Assembly: GCF_049341845.1 (NCBI RefSeq)
Contig: NZ_JBMPIT010000001.1
Span: 1-64,000, forward strand
Length of the DNA: 64,000 nt
Reading direction: 5' to 3'
DNA from: Curtobacterium guangdongense
GTDB lineage: Bacteria > Actinomycetota > Actinomycetes > Actinomycetales > Microbacteriaceae
The first letter of the stretch is position 1; every line of letters begins with the position of its first letter. Both the position numbers and the translations under genes were made by a program. The notes beneath the pieces are model-generated. The model was not told where the DNA came from. It made no database searches and saw nothing but the letters and a program-made list of their open reading frames with translations. This document shows positions 42,429 to 50,138 of the stretch, one piece after another.

Positions 42429-43094
42429 TCAGCCGACGGTGACGGGAGCGGCCGGTGGCTTCGTGCGCTGGCGCATCCAGACGAAGAAGCCGGTCAGGGT
42501 GAAGACGCCGTAGAAGACGTACATCAGCCCGGACGCGTAGTACCCGGCGGAGAACAGCAGCGGCACGCCGACCAGGTCCACGGCGACCCAGATGAGCCAG
42601 AACTCGACCCACCCCTTCGCCATGCCGTAGGTCGCGAGCAGGGACCCGACGAAGATCCAGGCGTCGCTCCACACCGGCTCGTACGACCCCAGCGCGCGGA
42701 ACACCGGCGTCAGCACGAGCGTCCCGCCGACCATGCCGACGACGAGCAGCCCACGGGTCCGCCACGACGCCCACTTCGGGTCGATGACGGTCGTCGACTC
42801 GGCGGGGCGATGGGTCCAGCGGTACCAGCCGTAGACGCTGACGATGATGAACATCACCTGGCGTCCGGCCTGGCCGAGCAGGTTGACCGGGTTCGGGGTG
42901 TCGAAGAGCGCACCCATGAAGACCGTGAAGAGCAGCACGTTGCCGACGATGCCGACGGGCCACGCCCACACCTTGCGGCGCATGCCTCCGAGGGCGCTGA
43001 GCAGCCCGAAGACGTTGCCGATCACCTCGCGCCAGAGCACGGTCTGGTCGCCGATGACGATCTGCGCGTCGAACAGCCAGCGCACGATGCCCAT
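42429..43094 (-). CDS. pnuC: PnuC-type nicotinamide riboside transporter
   Basis: A 221-aa membrane protein with seven hydrophobic segments characteristic of the PnuC facilitator family. Visible are the early NVFGLLSALGGMRRKVWAWPVGIVGN-like region, YGWYRW after the third helix, and WVEFWLIWVAVD. It should admit nicotinamide riboside for NAD salvage. GAGG precedes the ATG at 43094. No NAD kinase/NadR gene is adjacent, and I saw no recognisable NAD riboswitch upstream. Confidence 0.87.
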   Translation of the reverse strand: MGIVRWLFDAQIVIGDQTVLWREVIGNVFGLLSALGGMRRKVWAWPVGIVGNVLLFTVFMGALFDTPNPVNLLGQAGRQVMFIIVSVYGWYRWTHRPAESTTVIDPKWASWRTRGLLVVGMVGGTLVLTPVFRALGSYEPVWSDAWIFVGSLLATYGMAKGWVEFWLIWVAVDLVGVPLLFSAGYYASGLMYVFYGVFTLTGFFVWMRQRTKPPAAPVTVG

Positions 43095-43489
43095 GGGCCC
43101 TCCTCGTTTCCGGTCCGTGCAACCGTATTGGGGGCGCGCGCATTCCGTCGCGCCGGTGTCGATCCGTTGACGCTGCGTCGTCACGATCGGGGTACAGGCG
43201 CTGTCCGCACTGTCGGGGACGAAAATGCCCCCTGTACTGGGTTCATTCGGACGCATGTTCCCTCTTGTCGGCACTTTGGGGGACCGGTAGTTTCGATACC
43301 GGAACGAATCCTGCCCGCCCGGGTCGTCAGCAGTCGCTCACGACCCCGGAGCCCGGCGATCCGCTCTCGGCACCGGTCAGCCGCGGCCCCCGATCCCCGG
43401 GGCCGACGACACCGTCCTGCCGGCGCGCCTACCCGAACCCGCGTGCCGGTGGCCTTCCGCGCCCCTGCGTGCGCAGAAACGGACTCCTC
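43095..43489. other. 395-bp gene-free divergent region with possible structured leader
   Basis: No ORF with coding character was seen here. It contains a small stem GGGG/CCCC around ACGAAAATG (near 43215-43231). A perfect 6-bp hairpin CCGGTA/TACCGG lies at 43284-43302. A weak promoter-like pair TTGTCG-17-TAGTTT (43265-43293) overlaps that hairpin. It separates pnuC from the SipW-substrate operon and may be the long leader of the latter. Confidence 0.4.
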
Positions 43490-44044
43490 ATGCACAAGAT
43501 CGTCACCGGCGCCATCGCCGGCGCCGCCGGCGTCGCGCTCCTCCTCGGCGGAGCGGGCACCTTCGCCCTCTGGAACGCCAGCGCCTCCACCGCCGCCAGC
43601 GCTGTCAGCTCGGGCACGCTCACGCTCAGCGCGGCGAACGACGGCGTCTGGACCGACATCACCAACGGTCGCTCGACGACCATCAACCCCGCGAACGTCC
43701 TCATGGTCCCCGGCAACAAGTACCAGTTCACGCAGACGCTGAACATCGGCGCGACCGGCCAGGACCTCAAGGCCAACCTGACCTACGCGAGCCAGAGCAT
43801 CACGGGCGACTCGGCCCTGGTCGCTGCGACCACGAAGACCCTCGCCGTGACCTCGACGAGCGCGTCGGTCGTGCAGTCCACCTCGAACGCGAACACCTTC
43901 GTGGTGTCGCCGTCGAGCACCACGTCGCCCGTCAAGGTCGTCTTCACGATCGAGCTGCCGTCCTCGGCGACGACCGGCCAGAACGGCACCGTGAACGTCG
44001 GTGCGCTCGCCTTCACGCTGACGCAGACCGCGATCGGCTCCTGA
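43490..44044 (+). CDS. SipW-dependent-type secreted protein, alternate signal peptide
   Basis: A 184-aa exported protein. The N terminus has the alternate-type signal peptide (IAGAAGVALLLGGAGTFALW followed by NASAST) recognised by SipW-like peptidases, as in TasA/camelysin proteins. The mature region is Ser/Thr-rich, predicted beta-sandwich, with no cysteine, suggesting a fibre- or matrix-forming subunit. It is first of a cluster with two similar proteins and the peptidase gene. A terminator-like hairpin follows its stop, so it may be more abundant than the downstream products. Confidence 0.85.
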   Translation: MHKIVTGAIAGAAGVALLLGGAGTFALWNASASTAASAVSSGTLTLSAANDGVWTDITNGRSTTINPANVLMVPGNKYQFTQTLNIGATGQDLKANLTYASQSITGDSALVAATTKTLAVTSTSASVVQSTSNANTFVVSPSSTTSPVKVVFTIELPSSATTGQNGTVNVGALAFTLTQTAIGS

Positions 44045-44047
44045 TCC

Positions 44048-44084
44048 GCGGCGTGGTCGGCCCCTGATCCGCCGACCACGCCGC
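44048..44084 (+). terminator. Hairpin between first and second SipW-substrate genes
   Basis: GCGGCGTGGTCGG (44048-44060) pairs perfectly with 44072-44084 over an 11-nt loop, just after the stop of the first gene. It is probably a partial terminator or a 3' stabiliser that lowers expression of the genes beyond it. Confidence 0.72.
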
Positions 44085-44112
44085 TCCCTCCACGACCAGC
44101 GGGGAGACGCGC

Positions 44113-44712
44113 ATGACGAACGCACCGACGGGACGCCACCGTGCCCCGCGCGCTCGCCTGCGCTTCCACGCCTGGGCATGGCTCGCCGCCCTCGTCCTGG
44201 CGGTCGCCGTGGTGACGACGCTGCTCGGCACCGGCGGCACCTACGCCCTCTGGAACGCCTCGGCGAGCACGAACGCATCGAGCGTCAAGTCCGGCACGGC
44301 CACCGTCACGGTCGGTCCGCTCAGCCCGATGAACACCACGGTGCTCGCGCCTGGTCGCAGCACGACGGGGACGTTCACCGTGAAGAACACCGGATCGGTG
44401 CCGCTCTCGATCCGCGTCGCGACGACCGCCACCAAGGTGTCGTACGCGAGCGCGTCCGACGCCACGGTCCTCGGCGCGCAGACGCTCCGGCTGGCCTCGG
44501 TGAACACCGCAGCCGACTGCCGCGCCGGACTGTCCGGCGCGAGCGGCCCGATCGCCACCTTCGACACCGGGAGCGGCTACTACACCCTGCCCGTCGGAGC
44601 GACCGGCACCGCCTGCATCCAGGTCGGCCTCGGCTCCGATGCACCGCAGTCCGTCGCCGGAGCGGTGACGGACTTCACGCTCACCGTCACGGGAACGCAG
44701 GTGGCACCGTGA
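44113..44712 (+). CDS. SipW-dependent-type secreted protein (second)
   Basis: A 199-aa protein with a basic N terminus (RHRAPRARLRFH), a hydrophobic core and the same post-core signature as its neighbour (GGTYALWNASASTNASSV). The mature part has two cysteines (ADCRAG, TACIQV) and a beta-rich DUF-like fold with the TGTFTVKNTGSVPLSI segment typical of TasA-family chains. GGGGAGACG precedes the ATG. It overlaps the third gene by 4 bp (GTGA). Likely a second structural component. Confidence 0.83.
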   Translation: MTNAPTGRHRAPRARLRFHAWAWLAALVLAVAVVTTLLGTGGTYALWNASASTNASSVKSGTATVTVGPLSPMNTTVLAPGRSTTGTFTVKNTGSVPLSIRVATTATKVSYASASDATVLGAQTLRLASVNTAADCRAGLSGASGPIATFDTGSGYYTLPVGATGTACIQVGLGSDAPQSVAGAVTDFTLTVTGTQVAP

Positions 44713-45602
44713 GCCGCCGGTTCCGCGTGGTGCTCACCGCGCTGCTCGCCGTCGTGTTCGTCGCCGGCGGGTCGACCGCGGCCTGGGCGCTCTGGACCAC
44801 CAGCGGGACCACGTCGTCGAGCACGACGATCGGCAAGATGTCCGCGTCGATCAGCGGGACGAGCGACATGACCACGACGTTCTCGTCGACGGTCACCTCG
44901 GTGACGAAGCCGGTCACGCTCACGAACTCGGGATCGATCGCCGGGACGACCTCCACGACGGTGTCCGTCGTCGCCGGGAGCTCCACCGCGCTGGCGCAGG
45001 CGATCTCCGTCGTCGCGTGGCCGGTCGTGTCGACGACGGCGTGCACCGCATCCACCGCGGTCGGCACGGGATCGGTGAGCGGCACGTGGGCGTCCCTGCC
45101 GAGCATGACCTCGGACCTCGCCGCCGGCGCCGCAGCCGTGTGGTGCGTCCGGAGCACGCCGACGTCGTCCGCACCCGCATCGACCACGACGAACGTGAAC
45201 ATCGCGCTGACGGTCGTCGCGGGGACGTGGGCCTCCACCCCGGTCCAGGGCGGCTTCTACATGAACACGTCCGCGGCGTCGACGGCCTCCCCCGCCCTCA
45301 CCTGCACGGACCACAGCGGGAACTACGTCGACGTCCGCTGGCCGTCGTCGTCGCGTCCGACGGACACCACCTACGCGGCCTTCGTGAAGGACACCCAGGT
45401 CGGGCAGAAGGCGCAGGACTACTCCGGGTTCATCACGGTCGCGCCGTCGGACATCCCGTCGAGCGTCGCCACGAGCGGCACGCAGACCGTCGTCGTCAAG
45501 GTGCTCGACAGCGCGGGCAAGCCGACGAGCACCGTGGCCGGGAGCGGCTCCGTGACGCTCTTCACACAGAACGACGGGCCGGCGATCCGATGCGGCGCCT
45601 GA
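44709..45602 (+). CDS. SipW-dependent-type secreted protein (third, large)
   Basis: A 297-aa exported protein starting with GTG in an overlap with the previous gene. The leader (LTALLAVVFVAGGSTAAWALW then TTSGTT) is a diverged form of the same alternate signal. The mature part is very Ser/Thr-rich with five cysteines and a C-terminal beta domain (YAAFVKDTQVGQKAQDY). Its 3' end overlaps the signal peptidase gene by 13 bp, tying substrate and peptidase together. It may be a capping or anchoring subunit. Confidence 0.8.
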   Translation: MSRRFRVVLTALLAVVFVAGGSTAAWALWTTSGTTSSSTTIGKMSASISGTSDMTTTFSSTVTSVTKPVTLTNSGSIAGTTSTTVSVVAGSSTALAQAISVVAWPVVSTTACTASTAVGTGSVSGTWASLPSMTSDLAAGAAAVWCVRSTPTSSAPASTTTNVNIALTVVAGTWASTPVQGGFYMNTSAASTASPALTCTDHSGNYVDVRWPSSSRPTDTTYAAFVKDTQVGQKAQDYSGFITVAPSDIPSSVATSGTQTVVVKVLDSAGKPTSTVAGSGSVTLFTQNDGPAIRCGA

Positions 45603-46177
45603 GCACGGACCGGGAGCGCACCGGATGGCGAGCGGTCCTGCACGCCGTCGCGCTCGGCCTCAGCACCGGGATGCTCGTCGTCGTGGCGGGACTCGCCGTC
45701 GTCCTCATCGTCATCCCGAAGGCGACGGGCTCGACCCCGCTCACGGTCCTGACCCAGTCGATGGAACCGACGCTGCCGCCCGGCACGCTGCTCGTCGTCC
45801 GGCCCACCCCGCTCGAGGACATCCGGATCGGCGACGTCGTCACCTACCAGATCGTCTCCGGGCAGCCGGCCGTGATCAGCCACCGCGTGGTCGCCGTCGA
45901 GTCGTCCTCCGCCGGTGCCCGCACGTTCGTGCTCAAGGGCGACAACAACGCCGAGCCGGACTCCTCTCCGGTGACGGCCGCCCAGGTCCGCGGTGTCGTC
46001 TGGTACAGCATCCCCGAGGTCGGGTACGTCAACCAGCTGGTCAACGGGTCCCGCGGCTGGCTGATCCCCGTCGTCGCGGGGATCCTGCTGGCCTACAGCG
46101 CGGTCATGATCACCATCGGGGTGACGTCCTCGGCCCGCCGCCGCCGATCGCGCGGAGGTCGCGGGCGCCACGTCTAG
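45590..46177 (+). CDS. sipW: Signal peptidase I, ER/SipW type
   Basis: A 195-aa membrane peptidase. An N-terminal helix (GLSTGMLVVVAGLAVVLIVI) precedes the catalytic Ser57 in LTQSMEPTL. The general-base position is His98 in VISHRVVAV rather than Lys, the hallmark of the SipW/Sec11 (ER) class. LKGDNNAEPD is the conserved third box. A second helix near the C terminus (WLIPVVAGILLAYSAVM) anchors it again. It lies downstream of and overlapping the three alternate-signal proteins, which are its likely substrates. Confidence 0.92.
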   Translation: MRRLSTDRERTGWRAVLHAVALGLSTGMLVVVAGLAVVLIVIPKATGSTPLTVLTQSMEPTLPPGTLLVVRPTPLEDIRIGDVVTYQIVSGQPAVISHRVVAVESSSAGARTFVLKGDNNAEPDSSPVTAAQVRGVVWYSIPEVGYVNQLVNGSRGWLIPVVAGILLAYSAVMITIGVTSSARRRRSRGGRGRHV

Positions 46178-46188
46178 GCTCGGGTGAC

Positions 46189-46716
46189 GTGACGGACGGA
46201 GTGATGCGCGCGCGCGAACTGCTCGACGAGGCCGCACGCCGCCTCCGCGACGCGGACGTGCCGGACGAGGCGCTCGGCGAGTACGTCGAGCCGAAAGCGG
46301 TGCTCGGGATCCGCCGTGAACCGACGATGCGCCCGCTCGGCCGGGTGTGGCGGGTGGGGGCGCTGCTCATCGGGTCGTCGCTCGAGACCGGCGGCCGGGT
46401 GTGGGCGACCGGGACGATCACCCGCGTCACCGAGCCCGGCCGGTCCCAGTTCCAGTCGGTGTCCGCCGAGGTCCGCCGGGCGTACCGGGCCGCTGCCGTG
46501 CGTGGGCACTTCCACGCAGGCGACACCGTCAACCACGGCGCGGCGCCGATCCCGCTCGACGAGCACCTGGTCGGTGCCGGCGGCGCGTTGTTCGTGCAGG
46601 ACGACGAGCCCCTCGTCCGCTGGTCGCCGACAGCCGACACGGCCGTGCCGCTCGCCGAGTACCTCGCCGACCGGGTCGGGCTGCTCGTCGATCCGCCAGC
46701 AGGTGCGACGGACTGA
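46189..46716 (+). CDS. Uncharacterised protein
   Basis: A 175-aa cytoplasmic protein. The N-terminal helix (RARELLDEAARRLRDADVP) is followed by a beta-rich part (VGALLIGSSLETGGRVWATG, VRGHFHAGDTVNHGA). No known domain recognised. The -10-like TAGGCT at 46175-46180 ends eight bases before the GTG at 46189, favouring this start; an ATG at 46204 is an alternative. It lies 36 bp before the Eis-type gene. Confidence 0.68.
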   Translation: MTDGVMRARELLDEAARRLRDADVPDEALGEYVEPKAVLGIRREPTMRPLGRVWRVGALLIGSSLETGGRVWATGTITRVTEPGRSQFQSVSAEVRRAYRAAAVRGHFHAGDTVNHGAAPIPLDEHLVGAGGALFVQDDEPLVRWSPTADTAVPLAEYLADRVGLLVDPPAGATD

Positions 46717-46752
46717 CCGCTGGCGGTCACCGGGCACCGATAGGGTCGGCTC

Positions 46753-48075
46753 GTGCCGATCAACGACGAATTCGACGCCCGCTTCGACCTGCGGGAGTTC
46801 ACCCCTGCCATCGACGACTCCGGTGCGCCCGACGAGCGCACCGCGGACTGGATGCGGTCCGTGGGCATGGGCTTCCACGAGGCGGACCCGTCGCCGGAGA
46901 CCGCCGCGCGCATGGCATCGCACTTCATCGCCGACGAGGAGACCTTCCTCGGCGTGTACGTCCGGAAGCCCTTCCCCGGATCCGTGGACGAGACCTGGCC
47001 GGCCGGCACGTTCACGTGGTTCCGGAAGGCCCTGTCGTGGGGCGACGGCAGCACCGTCGACACGCAGGCGATCTCCGCGGTGACCGTGCGGCCCACCGAG
47101 CGCCGACGCGGGATCCTCCGCGCGATGATGACCCACGCCCTCCGCCGCGGGGTCGAGGAGGGCTACGCGATGGCGTCGCTCACCGCCTCGGAGGGGACGA
47201 TCTACCGGCGCTTCGGCTTCGGCTGTGCCATCCGTGAGCGCGCCGTCAGCGTCCGACGGAACCGGGCGCTCCCGTTCCTCGTGCCGACCACGGGGACCGT
47301 GTCCGTCGTCCCGCTCTCGTGGCTCGCGGACGGTGTCGGTCAGGACGTCTTCGCGCGCTTCGACGCTCGGACGCCCGGCTCGATGGTGCGCAACACCGGG
47401 ACCTGGCCGGTCGTCTTCGGCGAGCGGACCGGGGACGGCGAGAAGGCCAAGGACGTCCGCGCGGCCGTGCACCGGGCGGACGACTCCGACGACGTCGACG
47501 GGTACGTCACCTGGCGTGTGAAGGAATCCGGCAAGGACACCGCGGTCGAGATCGTCGACCTGGTGTACGCGACCGACGAGGCGTACCTGTCGCTCTGGGA
47601 GTTCCTGCTCTCGATCGACCTCAACGACGTCGTGAAGTACAACCGGTCGCGGCTCGACGACCCGATCGTCGCGGCCCTCGGGGACAACCGGGCGTACGAC
47701 GTCGACCACGAGGAAGACCACGTCTGGCTCCGTGTCCTCGACGTCGCCGAATCGCTGACGTCCCGGCCGTACGCTGCCGACGGCTCGGTCACGCTCGCGG
47801 TCACCGACTCGCTCGGGTTCGCGACCGGGACGTACCGGCTCGACGTGTCCGGCGGGGTCGGGACCGTGACGCGCCGCTCCGCCACCGCTGAGTCCGACGT
47901 CGACGTCGACGTCGCGCTCGACGTGGCCGACCTCGGGGCGCTGCTCATCGGGTCGGTGAACCCGGTGACGCTCGCTGCCGCGGGGCTCCTGCGTGCGTCG
48001 GACCCGGGCGTACCGGTGCTGCTCCGTGCGATGCTCCTACCGCCACGCACGCCCCACGGCATCACGTACTTCTGA
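46753..48075 (+). CDS. Eis-type GNAT N-acetyltransferase
   Basis: A 440-aa protein of the Eis architecture: an N-terminal GNAT domain (ISAVTVRPTERRRGILRAMM is the acetyl-CoA loop), a central second GNAT-like domain, and a C-terminal sterol-carrier-like domain (VDVALDVADLGALLIG). The family acetylates amines, including aminoglycosides or lysine side chains. The final residue after the HGITYF end serves as the catalytic carboxylate. The promoter TAGGGT at 46741-46746 ends six bases before the GTG start, so the transcript is probably leaderless. The natural substrate is unknown. Confidence 0.88.
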   Translation: MPINDEFDARFDLREFTPAIDDSGAPDERTADWMRSVGMGFHEADPSPETAARMASHFIADEETFLGVYVRKPFPGSVDETWPAGTFTWFRKALSWGDGSTVDTQAISAVTVRPTERRRGILRAMMTHALRRGVEEGYAMASLTASEGTIYRRFGFGCAIRERAVSVRRNRALPFLVPTTGTVSVVPLSWLADGVGQDVFARFDARTPGSMVRNTGTWPVVFGERTGDGEKAKDVRAAVHRADDSDDVDGYVTWRVKESGKDTAVEIVDLVYATDEAYLSLWEFLLSIDLNDVVKYNRSRLDDPIVAALGDNRAYDVDHEEDHVWLRVLDVAESLTSRPYAADGSVTLAVTDSLGFATGTYRLDVSGGVGTVTRRSATAESDVDVDVALDVADLGALLIGSVNPVTLAAAGLLRASDPGVPVLLRAMLLPPRTPHGITYF

Positions 48076-48100
48076 CGCGCGCGCCGCGGCCGCGCGCCTG

Positions 48101-48165
48101 CGATCGAGGGAACAGAAAACGTCGCGTCGGCCCCAGCCACCCGACGTTTTCTGTTCCCTCGATCG
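48101..48165. repeat. Intergenic hairpin, perfect 24-bp stem (second type)
   Basis: Positions 48101-48124 are the exact reverse complement of 48142-48165, with a 17-nt loop. The stem includes GAGGGAACAGAAAACGTCG. It lies between the convergent acetyltransferase and peptide-permease genes. Stem length equals that of the hairpin at 19662, although the sequence differs. Confidence 0.85.
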
Positions 48166-48204
48166 GGGCGGGCGGGCGCGCGCCGGCGGGCGCCCGCGGC
48201 GCGC

Positions 48205-49203
48205 CTACGCCCGGCGCCGCACCCGCGGGTCCACGAACGCGTAGACCACGTCGACGATGACGTTCGCCGTCACCACGAGGAACGCCGAGAAGAGCGTGAA
48301 GCCGACGACCACCTGCAGGTCGAGCGCGTGCACCGCGTCGATGAGCAGCGCACCGAGCCCCTGCATCGAGAACACCTTCTCGGTGATGACCGCACCACCG
48401 AGGAGCGAACCGAGGTCGAGCCCGAACAGGGTCACCACGGGCAGGATCGCAGTCCGGAGTCCGTGCCGCACGACGACCTGGCGCTCGCGGATGCCCTTCG
48501 CGCGGGCAGTCCGGACGAAGTCCTGCGACATCGACTCGAGCATCTCGCCCCGCGTGAGCCTGGCGTAGATCGCCGCGCTGATGAACGCGAGCACGCACCA
48601 CGGCAACACCAGGTGTGTGAACCACCCCACGGGATCGTCGGTGAACGCCACGTAGCCACTCGTCGGCAGGACCCCGAGGACGAACCCGAACAGCAGGATC
48701 GCCAGCAGCCCCACCAGGTACGACGGTGCGGACACTCCCGCGACGGCGATGCCCATGACCGTGCGATCGAACGCGGATCCGCGGCGGAGCGCCGAGACCG
48801 CTCCCCCGGCGACCCCGGCGACGAGCCACAGCACCGCGGCACCGACGGCGATCGACGCGGTGACGGGCAGGCGCGTCAGGATGAGCGACGTCACGCTGTC
48901 GTGGAGCTGGAACGAGTACCCGAAGCAGGGCGCGGCGCAGTGGATCACCGAGGCACCGGTGCCGAACGTGCGCCCGGTGAAGATCCCGCCGAGGTACGCC
49001 AGGAACTGCGCGATCCACGGCTTGTCGGTCCCGAGGAACGCCTGCACCTCCCGCAGACGGTCGGGCGTGCAGGGCTTGTCGCAGATCGCGCGCGCCGGGT
49101 TCGTCGGCAGCAGCATGAACAGCGCGTAGGTCACCGCGGCGACGACGAGCAGCACCACGACGGCGCCGAGCACCCGGAAGAGGACGAAGCGGAGGGTGGT
49201 CAT
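48205..49203 (-). CDS. Peptide ABC importer permease (DppB type)
   Basis: A 332-aa permease with six helices, the first at the N terminus (VLGAVVVLLVVAAVTYALFMLLP). The DppB/OppB-family loop carries four cysteines in the large first extracellular segment (ICDKPC, HCAAPCFGY), which may form disulphides. The EAA-like motif TARAKGIRERQVV is present. It is last in the operon binding protein-ATPase-DppC-DppB and overlaps dppC by 4 bp. Confidence 0.9.
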   Translation of the reverse strand: MTTLRFVLFRVLGAVVVLLVVAAVTYALFMLLPTNPARAICDKPCTPDRLREVQAFLGTDKPWIAQFLAYLGGIFTGRTFGTGASVIHCAAPCFGYSFQLHDSVTSLILTRLPVTASIAVGAAVLWLVAGVAGGAVSALRRGSAFDRTVMGIAVAGVSAPSYLVGLLAILLFGFVLGVLPTSGYVAFTDDPVGWFTHLVLPWCVLAFISAAIYARLTRGEMLESMSQDFVRTARAKGIRERQVVVRHGLRTAILPVVTLFGLDLGSLLGGAVITEKVFSMQGLGALLIDAVHALDLQVVVGFTLFSAFLVVTANVIVDVVYAFVDPRVRRRA

Positions 49204-50138
49204 CGCGTGCCTCCCCGCGGGTCGAGGGCGTCACGCAGCGCGTCGCCGAGGACGTTGAACGCCAGGGTGATGAGGAACAGTGCGGCACCGGGGAAGACGA
49301 GGTACATCGGGTCGGTCTGCACCCACCCGATCGCGTCGCCGATGCTGCGCCCCCACGACGGCGTCGGCGGGGTGACCCCGACGGCGAGGAAGGACAGCGC
49401 GGCCTCCGCACCGATCATCGAGGGGATCGAGATCGTCGCGTAGACGGTGATCGTCGCGGCGAGGTTCGGCAGGAGCTGCGTCCGGATCACGTGCCAGCGG
49501 CCGGCCCCGAGCGCGGTCGACGCGACGACGTAGTTGCGGGTGCGGAGCGACATCGTCTGCCCGCGGATCACGCGGGCGACCGACGGCCAGCCGAAGAACC
49601 CGATGACGAGCACGACCAGCACGGGCTTCGGGAACGAGGTCGGCACGATCGCGGTGAGGGCGATCATGAAGACCAGGGACGGGAACCCGAACATGACGTC
49701 GACGACACGCGACAGCACCCGGTCGTACCAACCGCCGAAGAACCCGGTCGTGACACCGACGAGCACCCCGATGACGAGCGACATGGCCGTCGCCGCGAGC
49801 CCGATCCCGAGCGAGGTCCGCGCACCGTACGTCACGATCGCGAAGAGGTCCCGCCCGGTCAACGGCTCGACGCCGAACCAGTGCGCGCCGCTCACACCGC
49901 CGAGCGCACCACGGGGCGCACCGAACGAGTTGAGCGCGTTGATGTTGTACGAGTAGGGGTCCTGCCCGCTGATCGCGGCGATCACCGGAGCGAACACGGC
50001 GACGAGGAGGAACACCACGATGACGATCGCCGATGCAACGGCCCAACGGTCCCGGCGGACACGACGGACCACCGCACGGAACCCGGTCGAACGGGCGCCG
50101 GACGTGGCGACCGGCCGGTCGACGACGTTCGCGGTCAC
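49200..50138 (-). CDS. Peptide ABC importer permease (DppC type)
   Basis: A 312-aa permease with the N-terminal OppC domain helix (WAVASAIVIVVFLLVAVFAPV), five further helices and the coupling loop VASTALGAGRWHVIRTQLLPN. The start GTG at 50138 has GGAGGT six bases upstream and overlaps the ATPase stop (GTGA). It pairs with the DppB-like permease. Confidence 0.9.
   Translation of the reverse strand: MTANVVDRPVATSGARSTGFRAVVRRVRRDRWAVASAIVIVVFLLVAVFAPVIAAISGQDPYSYNINALNSFGAPRGALGGVSGAHWFGVEPLTGRDLFAIVTYGARTSLGIGLAATAMSLVIGVLVGVTTGFFGGWYDRVLSRVVDVMFGFPSLVFMIALTAIVPTSFPKPVLVVLVIGFFGWPSVARVIRGQTMSLRTRNYVVASTALGAGRWHVIRTQLLPNLAATITVYATISIPSMIGAEAALSFLAVGVTPPTPSWGRSIGDAIGWVQTDPMYLVFPGAALFLITLAFNVLGDALRDALDPRGGTR

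Noticed and set aside
43265..43293. Promoter TTGTCG-17-TAGTTT before the SipW cluster
   Set aside because: The -10 half lies inside a perfect small hairpin and both boxes are poor matches; recorded only as part of the gene-free region.
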